Positions 16,361-24,841 of a DNA stretch of 64,000 nucleotides are shown here, one piece after another. Under the pieces are notes generated by a model, which ran no database searches, was not told where the DNA came from, and saw only the letters and a list, made by a program, of their open reading frames with translations. Origin of the DNA: Croceivirga sp009797885 (GTDB taxonomy: Bacteria; Bacteroidota; Bacteroidia; Flavobacteriales; Flavobacteriaceae); the NCBI GenBank assembly GCA_045866215.1, contig AP035880.1, positions 1,302,001-1,366,000 of the forward strand, written 5' to 3'. The position numbers and the translations under genes are program-made. Each line of letters begins with the position of its first letter. The stretch's first letter is position 1.

Positions 16361-17067
16361 TACAGATTACCGATTTGCACAAAAAGTTTGGTAAAAATGA
16401 GGTGTTAAAAGGGCTTGACCTTACCATTGAGCCTGGAAGGATATATGCTATTTTAGGACCCAATGGCTCGGGAAAAACCACTTTGATCAAAAGTATTTTG
16501 GGCATGGTACTTCCAGATAAGGGCAAAATAGAAGTTCTTGGCAAACCCATAGCAAAAGGATGGAAATACCGAAAACAAATAGACTACCTCCCGCAAATTG
16601 CAAATTTCCCAGGAAACTTAAAGGTGAGGGAACTCATAAAAATGATCAAGGACCTTAGGAACGATGAAGGGAATGAGGAACTGTTGATCACAACGTTTTC
16701 CTTGCAACCCCATTTGGACAAAAAGCTATCCAACTTATCCGGTGGCACCAAACAGAAGGTAAATCTGGTCCTTGCCTTTATGTTCAATAGCCAATTACTC
16801 ATTTTGGATGAACCCAATACCGGATTGGACCCCAATGCCCTCATTAAACTAAAGGAGCTTATTTCCAAGGAAAGGGCCAAGGGAAAAACACTGCTTATTA
16901 CTTCCCATGTCATGCAGTTTGTAGAAGAAGTAGCGGACGAGATAGTCTATCTTTTGGAAGGTAAAATTTATTTTAAGGGAACCATTGCCGACTTAAAAAA
17001 TGTGACCAACCAGCAAAATGTAGAGCATGCCATTGCGGTATTGACCAAAACGGAACAAGATGGGTAA
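16357..17067 (+). CDS. nosF: NosF ABC-transporter ATPase
   Basis: 236 residues with Walker A GPNGSGKTTL (about 34-43), signature LSGGTKQKV and Walker B LLILDEPNTGLDPNA, followed by the switch His in TSHVM. Pairs with NosY to export or supply a sulfur-containing species for the CuZ site of NosZ. Overlaps nosD (4 bases) and nosY (8 bases). Confidence 0.93.
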   Translation: MIQITDLHKKFGKNEVLKGLDLTIEPGRIYAILGPNGSGKTTLIKSILGMVLPDKGKIEVLGKPIAKGWKYRKQIDYLPQIANFPGNLKVRELIKMIKDLRNDEGNEELLITTFSLQPHLDKKLSNLSGGTKQKVNLVLAFMFNSQLLILDEPNTGLDPNALIKLKELISKERAKGKTLLITSHVMQFVEEVADEIVYLLEGKIYFKGTIADLKNVTNQQNVEHAIAVLTKTEQDG

Positions 17068-17842
17068 AGTATTGAAATACAGTTTTTACGATTTGGTTCG
17101 GAGCCGTTGGAGCTACATTTACTTTCTCTTCTATTTGGCCCTCGGTTTTGTCCTGTTGTTCCTCAATAGCGACTTGTCCAAGGCAGTAATTACCTTAATG
17201 AACATTATCATTGTCCTGGTACCGCTAATTGGAACCATATTTGGAACCATGTACTATTATAATTCCAAAGAATTTACGGAATTGTTATTGGCGCAGCCCA
17301 TAAAACGTTCGCACATTTTCCTTGGTCAGTACTTTGGTGTAGCGGGTTCCCTATCCCTAAGTTTGGCCGTTGGTCTTGGCGTTCCATTTATGACCTATGG
17401 ATTACTACGAAGCAATGCCATTTTTGATTTTTCACTCCTTTTGGGGGTTGGTATATTTCTTACCTTGATATTTACCGGATTGGCCTTTAACATCGCCATT
17501 TCCAATGAGAACAAAATCAAGGGTTTTGGATATGCAGTTTTACTCTGGCTTTTTATGGCCGTTATTTATGACGGTATCTTTTTGTTATCACTCATTGTTT
17601 TTGAAGAATATCCTTTGGACACCTTTTCCATGGTGGCCACCACACTAAATCCCATAGACCTTTCCAGGACCTTGATTTTATTGAAATTGGACATTTCCGC
17701 ATTATTGGGGTACACAGGTGCCGTTTTCAAAAGGTTTTTTGGAACACAACTGGGTTTCTGGGTCTCCATGCTTGTTCTTGTACTTTGGACCCTTATCCCT
17801 ATCCTCCGTCTAAAATACAAGGCCAGTCGAAAGGACTTTTAA
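17060..17842 (+). CDS. nosY: NosY ABC-transporter permease
   Basis: 260 residues with six predicted membrane segments and the ABC-2-type permease pattern seen in NosY (SFYDLVRSRWSYIYFLFYL at the N-terminus, YNSKEFTELLLAQPIKRS after the second helix). Forms the NosFY transporter for NosZ maturation. Its start lies inside nosF. Last gene of the nos operon; the next gene has its own promoter in the 99-bp gap. Confidence 0.92.
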   Translation: MGKVLKYSFYDLVRSRWSYIYFLFYLALGFVLLFLNSDLSKAVITLMNIIIVLVPLIGTIFGTMYYYNSKEFTELLLAQPIKRSHIFLGQYFGVAGSLSLSLAVGLGVPFMTYGLLRSNAIFDFSLLLGVGIFLTLIFTGLAFNIAISNENKIKGFGYAVLLWLFMAVIYDGIFLLSLIVFEEYPLDTFSMVATTLNPIDLSRTLILLKLDISALLGYTGAVFKRFFGTQLGFWVSMLVLVLWTLIPILRLKYKASRKDF

Positions 17843-17872
17843 TGTGACCCACCACAAATATTATCCAAAAGA

Positions 17873-17916
17873 CTGACTTTTATCATGTTAATCCAAAGGA
17901 AGTACACGTAACTTCA
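17873..17916 (+). promoter_or_regulatory. Crp/Fnr-type operator and weak −7 element of the CBS gene
   Basis: Operator CTGACTTTTATCAT (17873-17886); at the standard 29.5-bp spacing lies TAACTTCA (17909-17916), which keeps four of six −7 consensus bases. Predicted +1 near 17921, ATG at 17942. Confidence 0.7.
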
Positions 17917-17941
17917 TATAAGAATTAAAAAGCTAACTGTC

Positions 17942-18361
17942 ATGAAAAAACATGTTCCAATATCCCAGATAATGACCACCAATGTGGTCACCTTGAGTAC
18001 CAAAGATGATTTGGTAACCGCTGAAGAGCTATTTAAAAAGCATCGTATACGGCATATTCCCGTAGTAAGGGATGGTACGATCTTGGGTATATTGAGCTAC
18101 ACCGATTTAATGCGAATCAGTTTTGCCGATGCCATTGACGACGACGAGTATGAAGTGGACACTATGGTATACAATATGTTCAGCATTGAACAGGTAATGG
18201 TCAAGGATGTGGTTAGCGTCACCCCTAATGCTACCGTTAAGGAAGTCGCTCAGTTTTTGGCGCAAAAGGAGTTTCATGCACTACCGGTAGTGGATGACGG
18301 CAAGCTGGTTGGGATTGTTACTACGACAGATTTAATTCGATACCTATTGGAAATGTATTAG
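17942..18361 (+). CDS. Stand-alone CBS-pair protein
   Basis: 139 residues made only of two CBS domains (about 3-60 and 78-137), with ISQIMTTNVVTLSTKDDLV and MVKDVVSVTPNATVKEVAQF. CBS pairs bind adenine nucleotides or NAD(H) and act as energy or redox sensors. No effector domain is attached. The Fnr-type promoter ties it to the low-oxygen regulon; such proteins are commonly induced with cbb3 or N2O respiration, but the target is unknown. A terminator follows. Confidence 0.9.
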   Translation: MKKHVPISQIMTTNVVTLSTKDDLVTAEELFKKHRIRHIPVVRDGTILGILSYTDLMRISFADAIDDDEYEVDTMVYNMFSIEQVMVKDVVSVTPNATVKEVAQFLAQKEFHALPVVDDGKLVGIVTTTDLIRYLLEMY

Positions 18362-18417
18362 ATATTCATCGCCACTTTTGATGATGGTGGTTGGTTTGAA
18401 CTTTGATTTGGTGAAAG

Positions 18418-18449
18418 AGAGGAGGTTTTGGAAAAAGCCTCCTCTTTTT
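18418..18449 (+). terminator. Terminator of the CBS gene
   Basis: Perfect 8-bp stem AGAGGAGG / CCTCCTCT, 12-nt loop, followed by TTTTT. Confidence 0.9.
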
Positions 18450-18498
18450 ATGTTAGGTACAATTCAATTTCAAACCTTTTCATCCCGCATCCTAAGAT

Positions 18499-18667
18499 TT
18501 AGAGCCTGTTTAGCAAATTTGTGATTGGAATTGTTATAGGCCATTTTTAGTGCGGAACGAGACAAAATTTTTGTACATAGCCATAGTTATGGACTAAAAT
18601 TTTAACAATGTGCCGTGCAAAAAGGGACATAAGAAAACAATTGACAAGTTTGCTAAACAGGCTCTTA
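18499..18667. mobile_element. MITE-like fold-back element with TTA target duplication
   Basis: 163-bp element (18502-18664) bounded by inverted repeats GAGCCTGTTTAGCAAA (left) and its exact complement (right); the pairing continues imperfectly inward, and a palindrome CCATAGTTATGG sits near the centre (18581-18592). TTA on both sides (18499-18501, 18665-18667) looks like a 3-bp target duplication, as produced by some IS5-group elements. No transposase is encoded. The right-hand TTA also forms the stop codon of the neighbouring minus-strand gene, so insertion took place exactly at its end. Parent IS not identified. Confidence 0.75.
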
Positions 18668-19165
18668 GCCGTTTAATCCACTCTTGATCAATTTATAACC
18701 CCAATCGTAATGACTGCAAGTGGCTGAAATCACATATGCCGCTAAAGAAGTAGACCCCGTCCAGTGATATTTCTTTTTTGTAAAAAGATCCTCATCCGTA
18801 TGGGCTTCAATGATTTTGTATACCGTACTATAGGATGCCCGTAAGAGCCCTTTGATGTCGTCCAGACCAACTTTGGAGTATCGTTGTTGTATCTGCCCGT
18901 TCAATTCGGGCAACATCCTCCAGGTGTAGCCTCTTGCAGGCATATCCGGTTCTTCTCCGGACATGCCAATGGTATACCAATCCAAGAGCAATAAGTGCCA
19001 ACTGTGCAAGCGAGCCAGTACATCTTTACTATTCATATTCAAGGTTCCCTCCGGAAAATCCTGTTCCAGTTCTTCCTCGGAAAGGCCCTCAACATAATCA
19101 ATTAACCTCTCATAGTTTTCCTTAGCTTGAACTAATAAATCTGATTTACTTCCTGGTCTTGCCAT
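18665..19165 (-). CDS. ClbS/DfsB-family four-helix protein
   Basis: 166 residues. The N-terminus MARPGSKSDLLVQAKENYERL and the middle RLHSWHLLLLDWY are typical of the DinB-like ClbS/DfsB family; one member, ClbS, hydrolyses the cyclopropane warhead of colibactin, but most have unknown roles. The start lies 34 bp inside the end of the pyruvate-kinase-like gene, in another frame, so the two are coupled. The stop codon lies in the target duplication of the adjacent MITE, leaving the protein about full length but perhaps with an altered last residue or two. Confidence 0.85.
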   Translation of the reverse strand: MARPGSKSDLLVQAKENYERLIDYVEGLSEEELEQDFPEGTLNMNSKDVLARLHSWHLLLLDWYTIGMSGEEPDMPARGYTWRMLPELNGQIQQRYSKVGLDDIKGLLRASYSTVYKIIEAHTDEDLFTKKKYHWTGSTSLAAYVISATCSHYDWGYKLIKSGLNG

Positions 19166-20679
19166 TCCATGTACTTTTTTGCAACATTCAATGCTCTTAA
19201 TGATTCTTTCTTTTTGGACATATGCCCATCCATTTTATCCAAAATCGCCCGTAAGGTAGCAATTGCCTGGTTAATATGCGGTCCTTTGTTGAGCATAACA
19301 CATTCTGCCCTGGCCCCTTCTGCTGCATCACTGATTTCTGCCCTTGTGGGAATTCCTTTTTTGGCCAATGTTTCCAAAACCTGGGTAGCCCAAATAACGG
19401 GGATATGGGCCGCTTCACATATCCAAAGTAACTCTTTCTGCACCTCGGAAATACGTTCAAAACCCATTTCCACGGCTAAATCGCCACGGGCAATCATTAC
19501 TCCAATTTTACTGCGTTCCATTCCTTTGATCAAAATACTGGGAAAGTTTTCAAACGCCTCTTGATTTTCTATTTTGAACACTACCCCAATATCCTTTGCA
19601 TTGAGGGCTTCCAATTCATCATAGAGGATTTGAACGTCACTGTCGCTCCGTACAAAGGAGTACCCTAAAATGTCTGCATGTGCACAGGCAAATGGCAATA
19701 CGGACATATCATTTTCAGTAAGGGCCGGAAGGTTCAATTTTGTATGAGGAAGGTTAATCCCTTTTTGTAAGCCTAACTTGGGCTTAAAACACTTCACTAT
19801 CTCTATGGTTATGCCATCCTCATCCTTATCGACAACCAGCCCTTTGATCATTCCATCATCAAACAAAATAGGATCCCCAAGCCTTACATCATCTATAATT
19901 TGCGGTAGGGAAACATTTAGTTCGGCCACCCTGACCTGTTTTCCCTTTTTATTAAATTTGGAAGTCGGGACGGAAACGGGTAGTTTGGTCAAAATAAGAC
20001 GTTCCCCTTGCCGAAGAATCATCTTCTTGGTTCCCTTTCCCTTCCTTTTTTTATCGGAAAGGGAAATAGCTCCTGTCCGAATCTTAGGCCCTGCCAAGTC
20101 CATGTAAATCTTAATGGATTTTCCCAAACTTTTTGATACGGTCCGAACATTATGGACCATGGCCTTCCAAATGGTTTCATTATCATGTCCCAAATTGATT
20201 CGGGCCACGTCCATTCCATTTTCCGCCATCTGCCGCACAATGGCTACATCAAAGGCTGCCGCCGTGGGAAGTGTAACCATGACCTTGGTCTTCGCATTTT
20301 CATCAGTGGAACCAAAAAGATTTTCTATGTGTCTATTGAGTAGATTTCTACTTTCTTGATATCCAAATGATTCCTCACTGAAATCTACTTCAATATGGCT
20401 TCCGGATATCCGTTGAAGATTGTGAATGACATTGTTCAAATTCTGCAGAACATACCCTTCCGCGGTACGTATGGACGAAAGCCCCAGTTCGGACAATGCA
20501 TCTTGATAGGGGCGTAGGTCAAAACTACGCAGGACCAAATAGTGGAAAAGATTGGCTGCACTTTGGACATAGTCCCCGTGAAGACCTCCTTTTGGCAAAT
20601 CAATTTTTGATTGCCCGTACAGGATGGCCCTTTGGACACAGCCCAATTCTTCCACTAGTTGCTCAATCTTCATCTTCAA
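19132..20679 (-). CDS. Divergent pyruvate-kinase-like protein
   Basis: 515 residues: a ~125-residue helical N-terminal extension, then the pyruvate kinase barrel with inserted B domain (about 130-490). The usual C-terminal allosteric domain is missing. Conserved: TLPTAAAFDVAIVRQMAENG, the catalytic Lys region VVFKIEN, the metal loop MIARGDLAVE and the PVIWATQVLE strand. Changed: RINFSHG is RINLGHDN, and MLSGETA is MLNKGPH, so activity on phosphoenolpyruvate is uncertain. It follows a CoA-transferase gene by 15 bp and overlaps the ClbS-like gene. It is not the house-keeping enzyme; a related phosphotransfer is possible. Confidence 0.85.
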   Translation of the reverse strand: MKMKIEQLVEELGCVQRAILYGQSKIDLPKGGLHGDYVQSAANLFHYLVLRSFDLRPYQDALSELGLSSIRTAEGYVLQNLNNVIHNLQRISGSHIEVDFSEESFGYQESRNLLNRHIENLFGSTDENAKTKVMVTLPTAAAFDVAIVRQMAENGMDVARINLGHDNETIWKAMVHNVRTVSKSLGKSIKIYMDLAGPKIRTGAISLSDKKRKGKGTKKMILRQGERLILTKLPVSVPTSKFNKKGKQVRVAELNVSLPQIIDDVRLGDPILFDDGMIKGLVVDKDEDGITIEIVKCFKPKLGLQKGINLPHTKLNLPALTENDMSVLPFACAHADILGYSFVRSDSDVQILYDELEALNAKDIGVVFKIENQEAFENFPSILIKGMERSKIGVMIARGDLAVEMGFERISEVQKELLWICEAAHIPVIWATQVLETLAKKGIPTRAEISDAAEGARAECVMLNKGPHINQAIATLRAILDKMDGHMSKKKESLRALNVAKKYMEWQDQEVNQIY

Positions 20680-20694
20680 ATCATTTCTTACACC

Positions 20695-21969
20695 TTAAAA
20701 AGAACCATTAAATCTTTCGTAGGCCGCCTTTTCCAGCATTTCCTTATGATCGGGATGGGCAATGGAAATCATTGCCTTGGCCCGTTGCTGTAAGTTCTTT
20801 CCAAACAAATTGACCACCCCATATTCCGTGGCCACATAGTGGACATGGGCCCGTGTAGTGGTCACTCCGGCGCCTGATTTAAGGATTGGTACAATTTTGG
20901 ACATCCCCTTTTTTGTAGCGGATGAAAGGGCAAAAATTGGTTTACCTCCTGGTGATAGTGCAGCGCCCCTTATAAAATCCATTTGGCCTCCAACCCCGGA
21001 AAACTGGTAGCTACCAATAGTATCTGCACATACTTGCCCGGTAATGTCAATTTCTATGGCACTGTTAATAGCAGTTACTTTCGGGTTTCTCCGGATTCGT
21101 GCGGTATCATTGGTATAGGCTGCATCCCTAAAATCACAAATTGGATTGTCATCAATAAAATCATATAATTTTCTTGAACCTGCCGCAAAACAGCTTACAA
21201 TCTTACCCCTTTTCACTTTTTTCGCCTTACCGGTAATCACTCCGCTTTCCAAAAGGGGCAATACCCCATCTGAAAACAGTTCCGTATGGATGCCCAAATC
21301 CTTATGGTTACCTAAATTGGACAATACCGCGTCCGGGATATTTCCAATACCCATTTGAAGCGTGGCGCCATCCTCTATGAGATTGGCAACGTTTTTTCCA
21401 ATCTGTTTTTCGATATCAAATATTGGTGTTGGAGGATGTTCATGGATAGGTCTATCCACTTCACACGCCAGGGTTATTTCATCCACATGGACAATACCGG
21501 TACCATGGGTTCGGGGAACAGAGGGGTTGATTTGGGCCACAATGGTCTTTCCGGAACGCACTGCAGGTAATGCCACGTCCACGGAAACACCAAGGGAACA
21601 ATAGCCATGCTTATCCGGCGGGGAAACTTGTACAAAAGCCACATCTATTGGTAAATATCCATCATAAAACAATCGGTGTATTTCACTCAAAAAAACGGGA
21701 ACATAACCGGCTTTTGGGGTATTTACGCTTTTTCGAACATTGCCTCCCACAAAACAGGAGTTCAAATGAAATGTCTGGTTGTAGGGCTCTTGGGTATATT
21801 TGGCCCCTCCTTCCGTATGGATGGAAACCATTTCAACATCTTCCAACTCTTGATACCTATCGCATAAAGCATCGATCAATTCATTTGGGGTCATAGCTGC
21901 TCCTTGCAAGAACACCCTATCACCCGATTTTACCAGTTTTACAACTTCTTCTACTGTTGTGATTCGCAT
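20695..21969 (-). CDS. Acetyl-CoA hydrolase/CoA-transferase family protein
   Basis: 424 residues, two-domain family I CoA-transferase of the 4-hydroxybutyrate/acetyl-CoA type. Catalytic Glu in LGIHTELFSDGV; the oxyanion/CoA loop GVGGQMDFIRGA and the GIGNIPDAVL segment are typical. It transfers CoA between short-chain acids such as acetate, butyrate or succinate; the exact acid cannot be read. First gene of a three-gene minus operon with the pyruvate-kinase-like and ClbS-like genes. No Fnr-type site or clear −7 element was found in the 107-bp upstream gap. Confidence 0.88.
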   Translation of the reverse strand: MRITTVEEVVKLVKSGDRVFLQGAAMTPNELIDALCDRYQELEDVEMVSIHTEGGAKYTQEPYNQTFHLNSCFVGGNVRKSVNTPKAGYVPVFLSEIHRLFYDGYLPIDVAFVQVSPPDKHGYCSLGVSVDVALPAVRSGKTIVAQINPSVPRTHGTGIVHVDEITLACEVDRPIHEHPPTPIFDIEKQIGKNVANLIEDGATLQMGIGNIPDAVLSNLGNHKDLGIHTELFSDGVLPLLESGVITGKAKKVKRGKIVSCFAAGSRKLYDFIDDNPICDFRDAAYTNDTARIRRNPKVTAINSAIEIDITGQVCADTIGSYQFSGVGGQMDFIRGAALSPGGKPIFALSSATKKGMSKIVPILKSGAGVTTTRAHVHYVATEYGVVNLFGKNLQQRAKAMISIAHPDHKEMLEKAAYERFNGSF

Positions 21970-22076
21970 TTTGTTTTTATTTTTTTGTTTCCTTAAGCAT
22001 AACTGAAAACGCCTATGGAAAGTCCAAAAAAGTTTTCACCCATACTTAAGTAAATTGTTATTATCCAAAAGAACTT

Positions 22077-22787
22077 CTATGGTTGGTGACATTCCAAATC
22101 TGTGGACACCATCTCTTGTGTTACCGGTTTTGGGGATAGGTAGGGTATTCCAAGACCCAAACCCCTAACGATGAACATGAACCCAATGACCACCACAAAA
22201 ACTGGAACCAACTTCTTTATTTTAGACTTCGCTTTTACACCAAAGAGGCCACTGGCAAATACGGCCGATGTCATCAGCGGAATTGTACCTATTCCAAACA
22301 ATACCATATAGAGACTCCCCTGTATGGGATTGCCCAGAGCGATTGCCCCGAAAAGCGCAACATAGACCAACCCACAGGGCAGGAATCCGTTAAGGAAACC
22401 AATGGTCAAAAATGTATCTGGAGTGCGTTTTTTTAATGCCTCCCCCAATTTTGATTTTACGCTGTTCAAAAGGCCGTAAATGGGTCTTGTTGGATGGAAC
22501 CCCTTAAGGAACCGTGATGGAACAAGCACCAATAAAATCATAATTGCCCCTATGGCAATGGAGAGCTTTTGTTGTACTCCGAACAACTGAAGCCCTTTAC
22601 CAACAAAGCCAAACGCCAAACCCAATAGCCCATAGGAAACCAGTCTGCCAAAATGATAAACAAACAACTGAAATAGTTTTCGTTGTTTATTTCTCCGATC
22701 CAAGGGGAGCATAAACGCTATTGGACCACACATTCCCAAACAGTGCAAACTACCTAAAAACCCAAGTGCCAAGGCGGAAAGGAGCAT
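22077..22787 (-). CDS. TauE/SafE-type membrane protein of the cbb3 cluster
   Basis: 236 residues with six or seven hydrophobic segments. Helix 1 has GSLHCLGMCGP and a later helix has GFLPCGLVY: paired Cys/His motifs typical of the sulfite-exporter/DsbD-like branch found next to cbb3 oxidase genes, where a copper or redox role is suspected. Last gene of the cco operon, one base after ccoH. Lacks the soluble domains of DsbD. Function in oxidase assembly is by context. Confidence 0.8.
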   Translation of the reverse strand: MLLSALALGFLGSLHCLGMCGPIAFMLPLDRRNKQRKLFQLFVYHFGRLVSYGLLGLAFGFVGKGLQLFGVQQKLSIAIGAIMILLVLVPSRFLKGFHPTRPIYGLLNSVKSKLGEALKKRTPDTFLTIGFLNGFLPCGLVYVALFGAIALGNPIQGSLYMVLFGIGTIPLMTSAVFASGLFGVKAKSKIKKLVPVFVVVIGFMFIVRGLGLGIPYLSPKPVTQEMVSTDLECHQP

Positions 22788-22788
22788 A

Positions 22789-23235
22789 TTAATACGTTAG
22801 CTTTTGTTTGTGTAAAAAGGTTTTACCTTTATAATGCCATTCAATGGCAATGTCCCATCGACCGTCTACAAGGCGATTGTCAGGTATGAGCAAATGTGTG
22901 TTGGATAAACTTATTGGAAAGTTAAAATCCAAATGCCTGTTCGACGGTCGGTATAGGGACACTTTACCAGTGACATTTTTAGGGTTAAAGTTTTTGGGGA
23001 ACGTAATAAGCAAACCATCCTCGGATTTATGTACGCTAATTTCCTCATCAAGTTCCGCTGCATTTTTCTCGGCATCAATTTCTTTCTGATAAGCGAGTTC
23101 CTGCTTGTAGTAATCCTTGGTGACCAATTCATGGTCCGTCCTATTATCCGTATTCATTCGTATAACGAAATACATAATAAAGGAGATAAACGCAACGAAT
23201 GCCAAAACGATTCCTGTCCCCCAGTTAAATTTCAT
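22789..23235 (-). CDS. ccoH: CcoH/FixH-like cbb3 assembly protein
   Basis: 148 residues with one N-terminal membrane anchor (about 4-25) and a periplasmic beta domain; KFNWGTGIVLAFVAFISFI and the following NTDNRTDHELVTKDYYKQEL are typical FixH. Assists maturation of cbb3 oxidase, probably together with CcoI. It overlaps neither neighbour; a 132-bp A/T-rich gap with short repeats separates it from ccoG. Confidence 0.88.
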   Translation of the reverse strand: MKFNWGTGIVLAFVAFISFIMYFVIRMNTDNRTDHELVTKDYYKQELAYQKEIDAEKNAAELDEEISVHKSEDGLLITFPKNFNPKNVTGKVSLYRPSNRHLDFNFPISLSNTHLLIPDNRLVDGRWDIAIEWHYKGKTFLHKQKLTY

Positions 23236-23238
23236 ATA

Positions 23239-23297
23239 CTTAGTTAATAGTTATTAGTTATTAGTTAAAGGTTATTAGTTTATGGTTATTGGTTAAT
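23239..23297. repeat. Short degenerate tandem repeat (GTTATTAGTTA type)
   Basis: About six imperfect copies of a 7-10-bp unit around TAGTTAT / GGTTATTAGTT lie between ccoH and ccoG. No dyad or terminator follows. Probably slippage-prone spacer; any effect on operon read-through is unknown. Confidence 0.7.
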
Positions 23298-23367
23298 GCT
23301 CATTTGGTCAAAAAACACATTTATAATTACAATTGGTACTATTCCCTTTAAACCATTAATTCAAATT

Positions 23368-24777
23368 TCAATTATAGCTCCTAGGTGCCAAAAATTGGGT
23401 AACGGTGGTTTCAATCAATTCACCCCCACTGTATACACCAATTTCCAACTTGTCCTTGTCCCCTGTTAGGGCCGCGTTGTTTATTTCAATAAATAAGGTC
23501 CCTTCTGCCAAATCCTGGGCCGGTACTTTGAAGGTATCGTTGGATACCATATTGATGTTCCCATTATGTGAAAGGAGCTTAAAACTTACATTTTCAATGG
23601 TCTCAGTAGTCTTGTTCACCAACTTATAGGTATAGACATTGCTGATCATATTGTTTGCCTTTCGTTCATAAAGCTGCCCGGGCAATCTAAAAATATTTGC
23701 TTCCAAATCATTACGGAGGAACAGCATCCCAACGAGCACCCCGACCAAAATGGTCAATACCGCCGCATAGCCTTTCATCCTTGCCGTAAACCTAAACTTC
23801 TCGTTGTGGGTGATTTCACGTTCACTGGCGTAACGAATCAATCCCTTGGGCCTATTGATACTTTCCATAATATGGTCACACTCATCAATACAAGCCGTAC
23901 AGTTTACGCACTCCAACTGGGTTCCATTCCTAATATCAATTCCCGTAGGACATACGTGCACACATTGGAAACAATCTATGCAATCCCCATGTCCAAGGGC
24001 CTCCCGGTCTTCATTCTTTCTAAACTTTTTCCTTCCACTCGGTCCTTCTCCCCTTTTGTGGTCATAGGCTACAACAATGGACCTATCATCCAAAAGCACC
24101 CCTTGCAATCTCCCATAGGGACAGGCGATTATACACACCTGTTCACGGAACCAAGCAAAAACAAAATAGAATACCGCTGTGAAGATGAGCAATGGAATTA
24201 TGGTACCCAAATGTGCCAAAGGTCCATCAACTATATACTGCAACAAACGGTCACTGCCTATTAAATAGGCCAAAAAGATATTTGCAATTAAAAAGGATAT
24301 GATGAAGAAAATGGTCCATTTCAATACCCGTTTTCTAATCTTCTTAGTTGTCCAAGGTGCCTTTTGCAATCGCATCTGGGCACCACGGTCACCATCTATC
24401 CAATATTCTATCCTACGGAACACCATTTCCATAAAAATGGTCTGGGGACAGATCCAACCACAAAAAATCCTGCCAAAGGCCACTGTAAAAAGGGCAATAA
24501 AAATCACCCCTAAAATCATGGAAATCACAAACAGATGAAAATCCTGGGGCCAAAATGGGAAACCAAAGATGTTAAATCGACGTTCCAAAACATTGAACAT
24601 CAAAAACTGATTTCCATTGATTTTTACAAAAGGGGCTGCAAAAAGAAACAAGAGCAAGCCATAGCTGACGTATTTCCGATACTCGAAAAATCTGCCGCTA
24701 GGCTTTTTAGGATACACCCAAGCCCTTTTCCCGTCTGCGGTAATAGTTCCTATTGAATCCCTAAAATTTTCTTCCAT
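23368..24777 (-). CDS. ccoG: CcoG/FixG cbb3 accessory ferredoxin-like protein
   Basis: 469 residues: five membrane segments in the first ~370 residues, two [4Fe-4S]-type cysteine groups (CIDCFQCVHVCP and CVNCTACIDEC), extra FCGWICPQT and CIIACPYG motifs, and a C-terminal immunoglobulin-like domain (about 350-469). CcoG is a copper reductase-type factor in cbb3 assembly. 64 bp after ccoP in the same operon. Confidence 0.94.
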   Translation of the reverse strand: MEENFRDSIGTITADGKRAWVYPKKPSGRFFEYRKYVSYGLLLFLFAAPFVKINGNQFLMFNVLERRFNIFGFPFWPQDFHLFVISMILGVIFIALFTVAFGRIFCGWICPQTIFMEMVFRRIEYWIDGDRGAQMRLQKAPWTTKKIRKRVLKWTIFFIISFLIANIFLAYLIGSDRLLQYIVDGPLAHLGTIIPLLIFTAVFYFVFAWFREQVCIIACPYGRLQGVLLDDRSIVVAYDHKRGEGPSGRKKFRKNEDREALGHGDCIDCFQCVHVCPTGIDIRNGTQLECVNCTACIDECDHIMESINRPKGLIRYASEREITHNEKFRFTARMKGYAAVLTILVGVLVGMLFLRNDLEANIFRLPGQLYERKANNMISNVYTYKLVNKTTETIENVSFKLLSHNGNINMVSNDTFKVPAQDLAEGTLFIEINNAALTGDKDKLEIGVYSGGELIETTVTQFLAPRSYN

Positions 24778-24841
24778 AGCCCTTATATCAGACCACTATT
24801 TGTTGCACTCCCATCCATCTTTAGGGAGGGAACCCTTGTTT

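Noticed and set aside
16357..17842. A second, unrelated ABC exporter
   Set aside because: The overlap with nosD and the NosF/NosY pattern identify it as the nos transporter.
18501..18665. Small non-coding RNA within the fold-back element
   Set aside because: The long inverted repeat and the target duplication are better explained by a MITE; no promoter was seen.
23806..24264. 152-codon plus-strand frame opposite ccoG
   Set aside because: Antisense of conserved CcoG including its iron-sulfur motifs.
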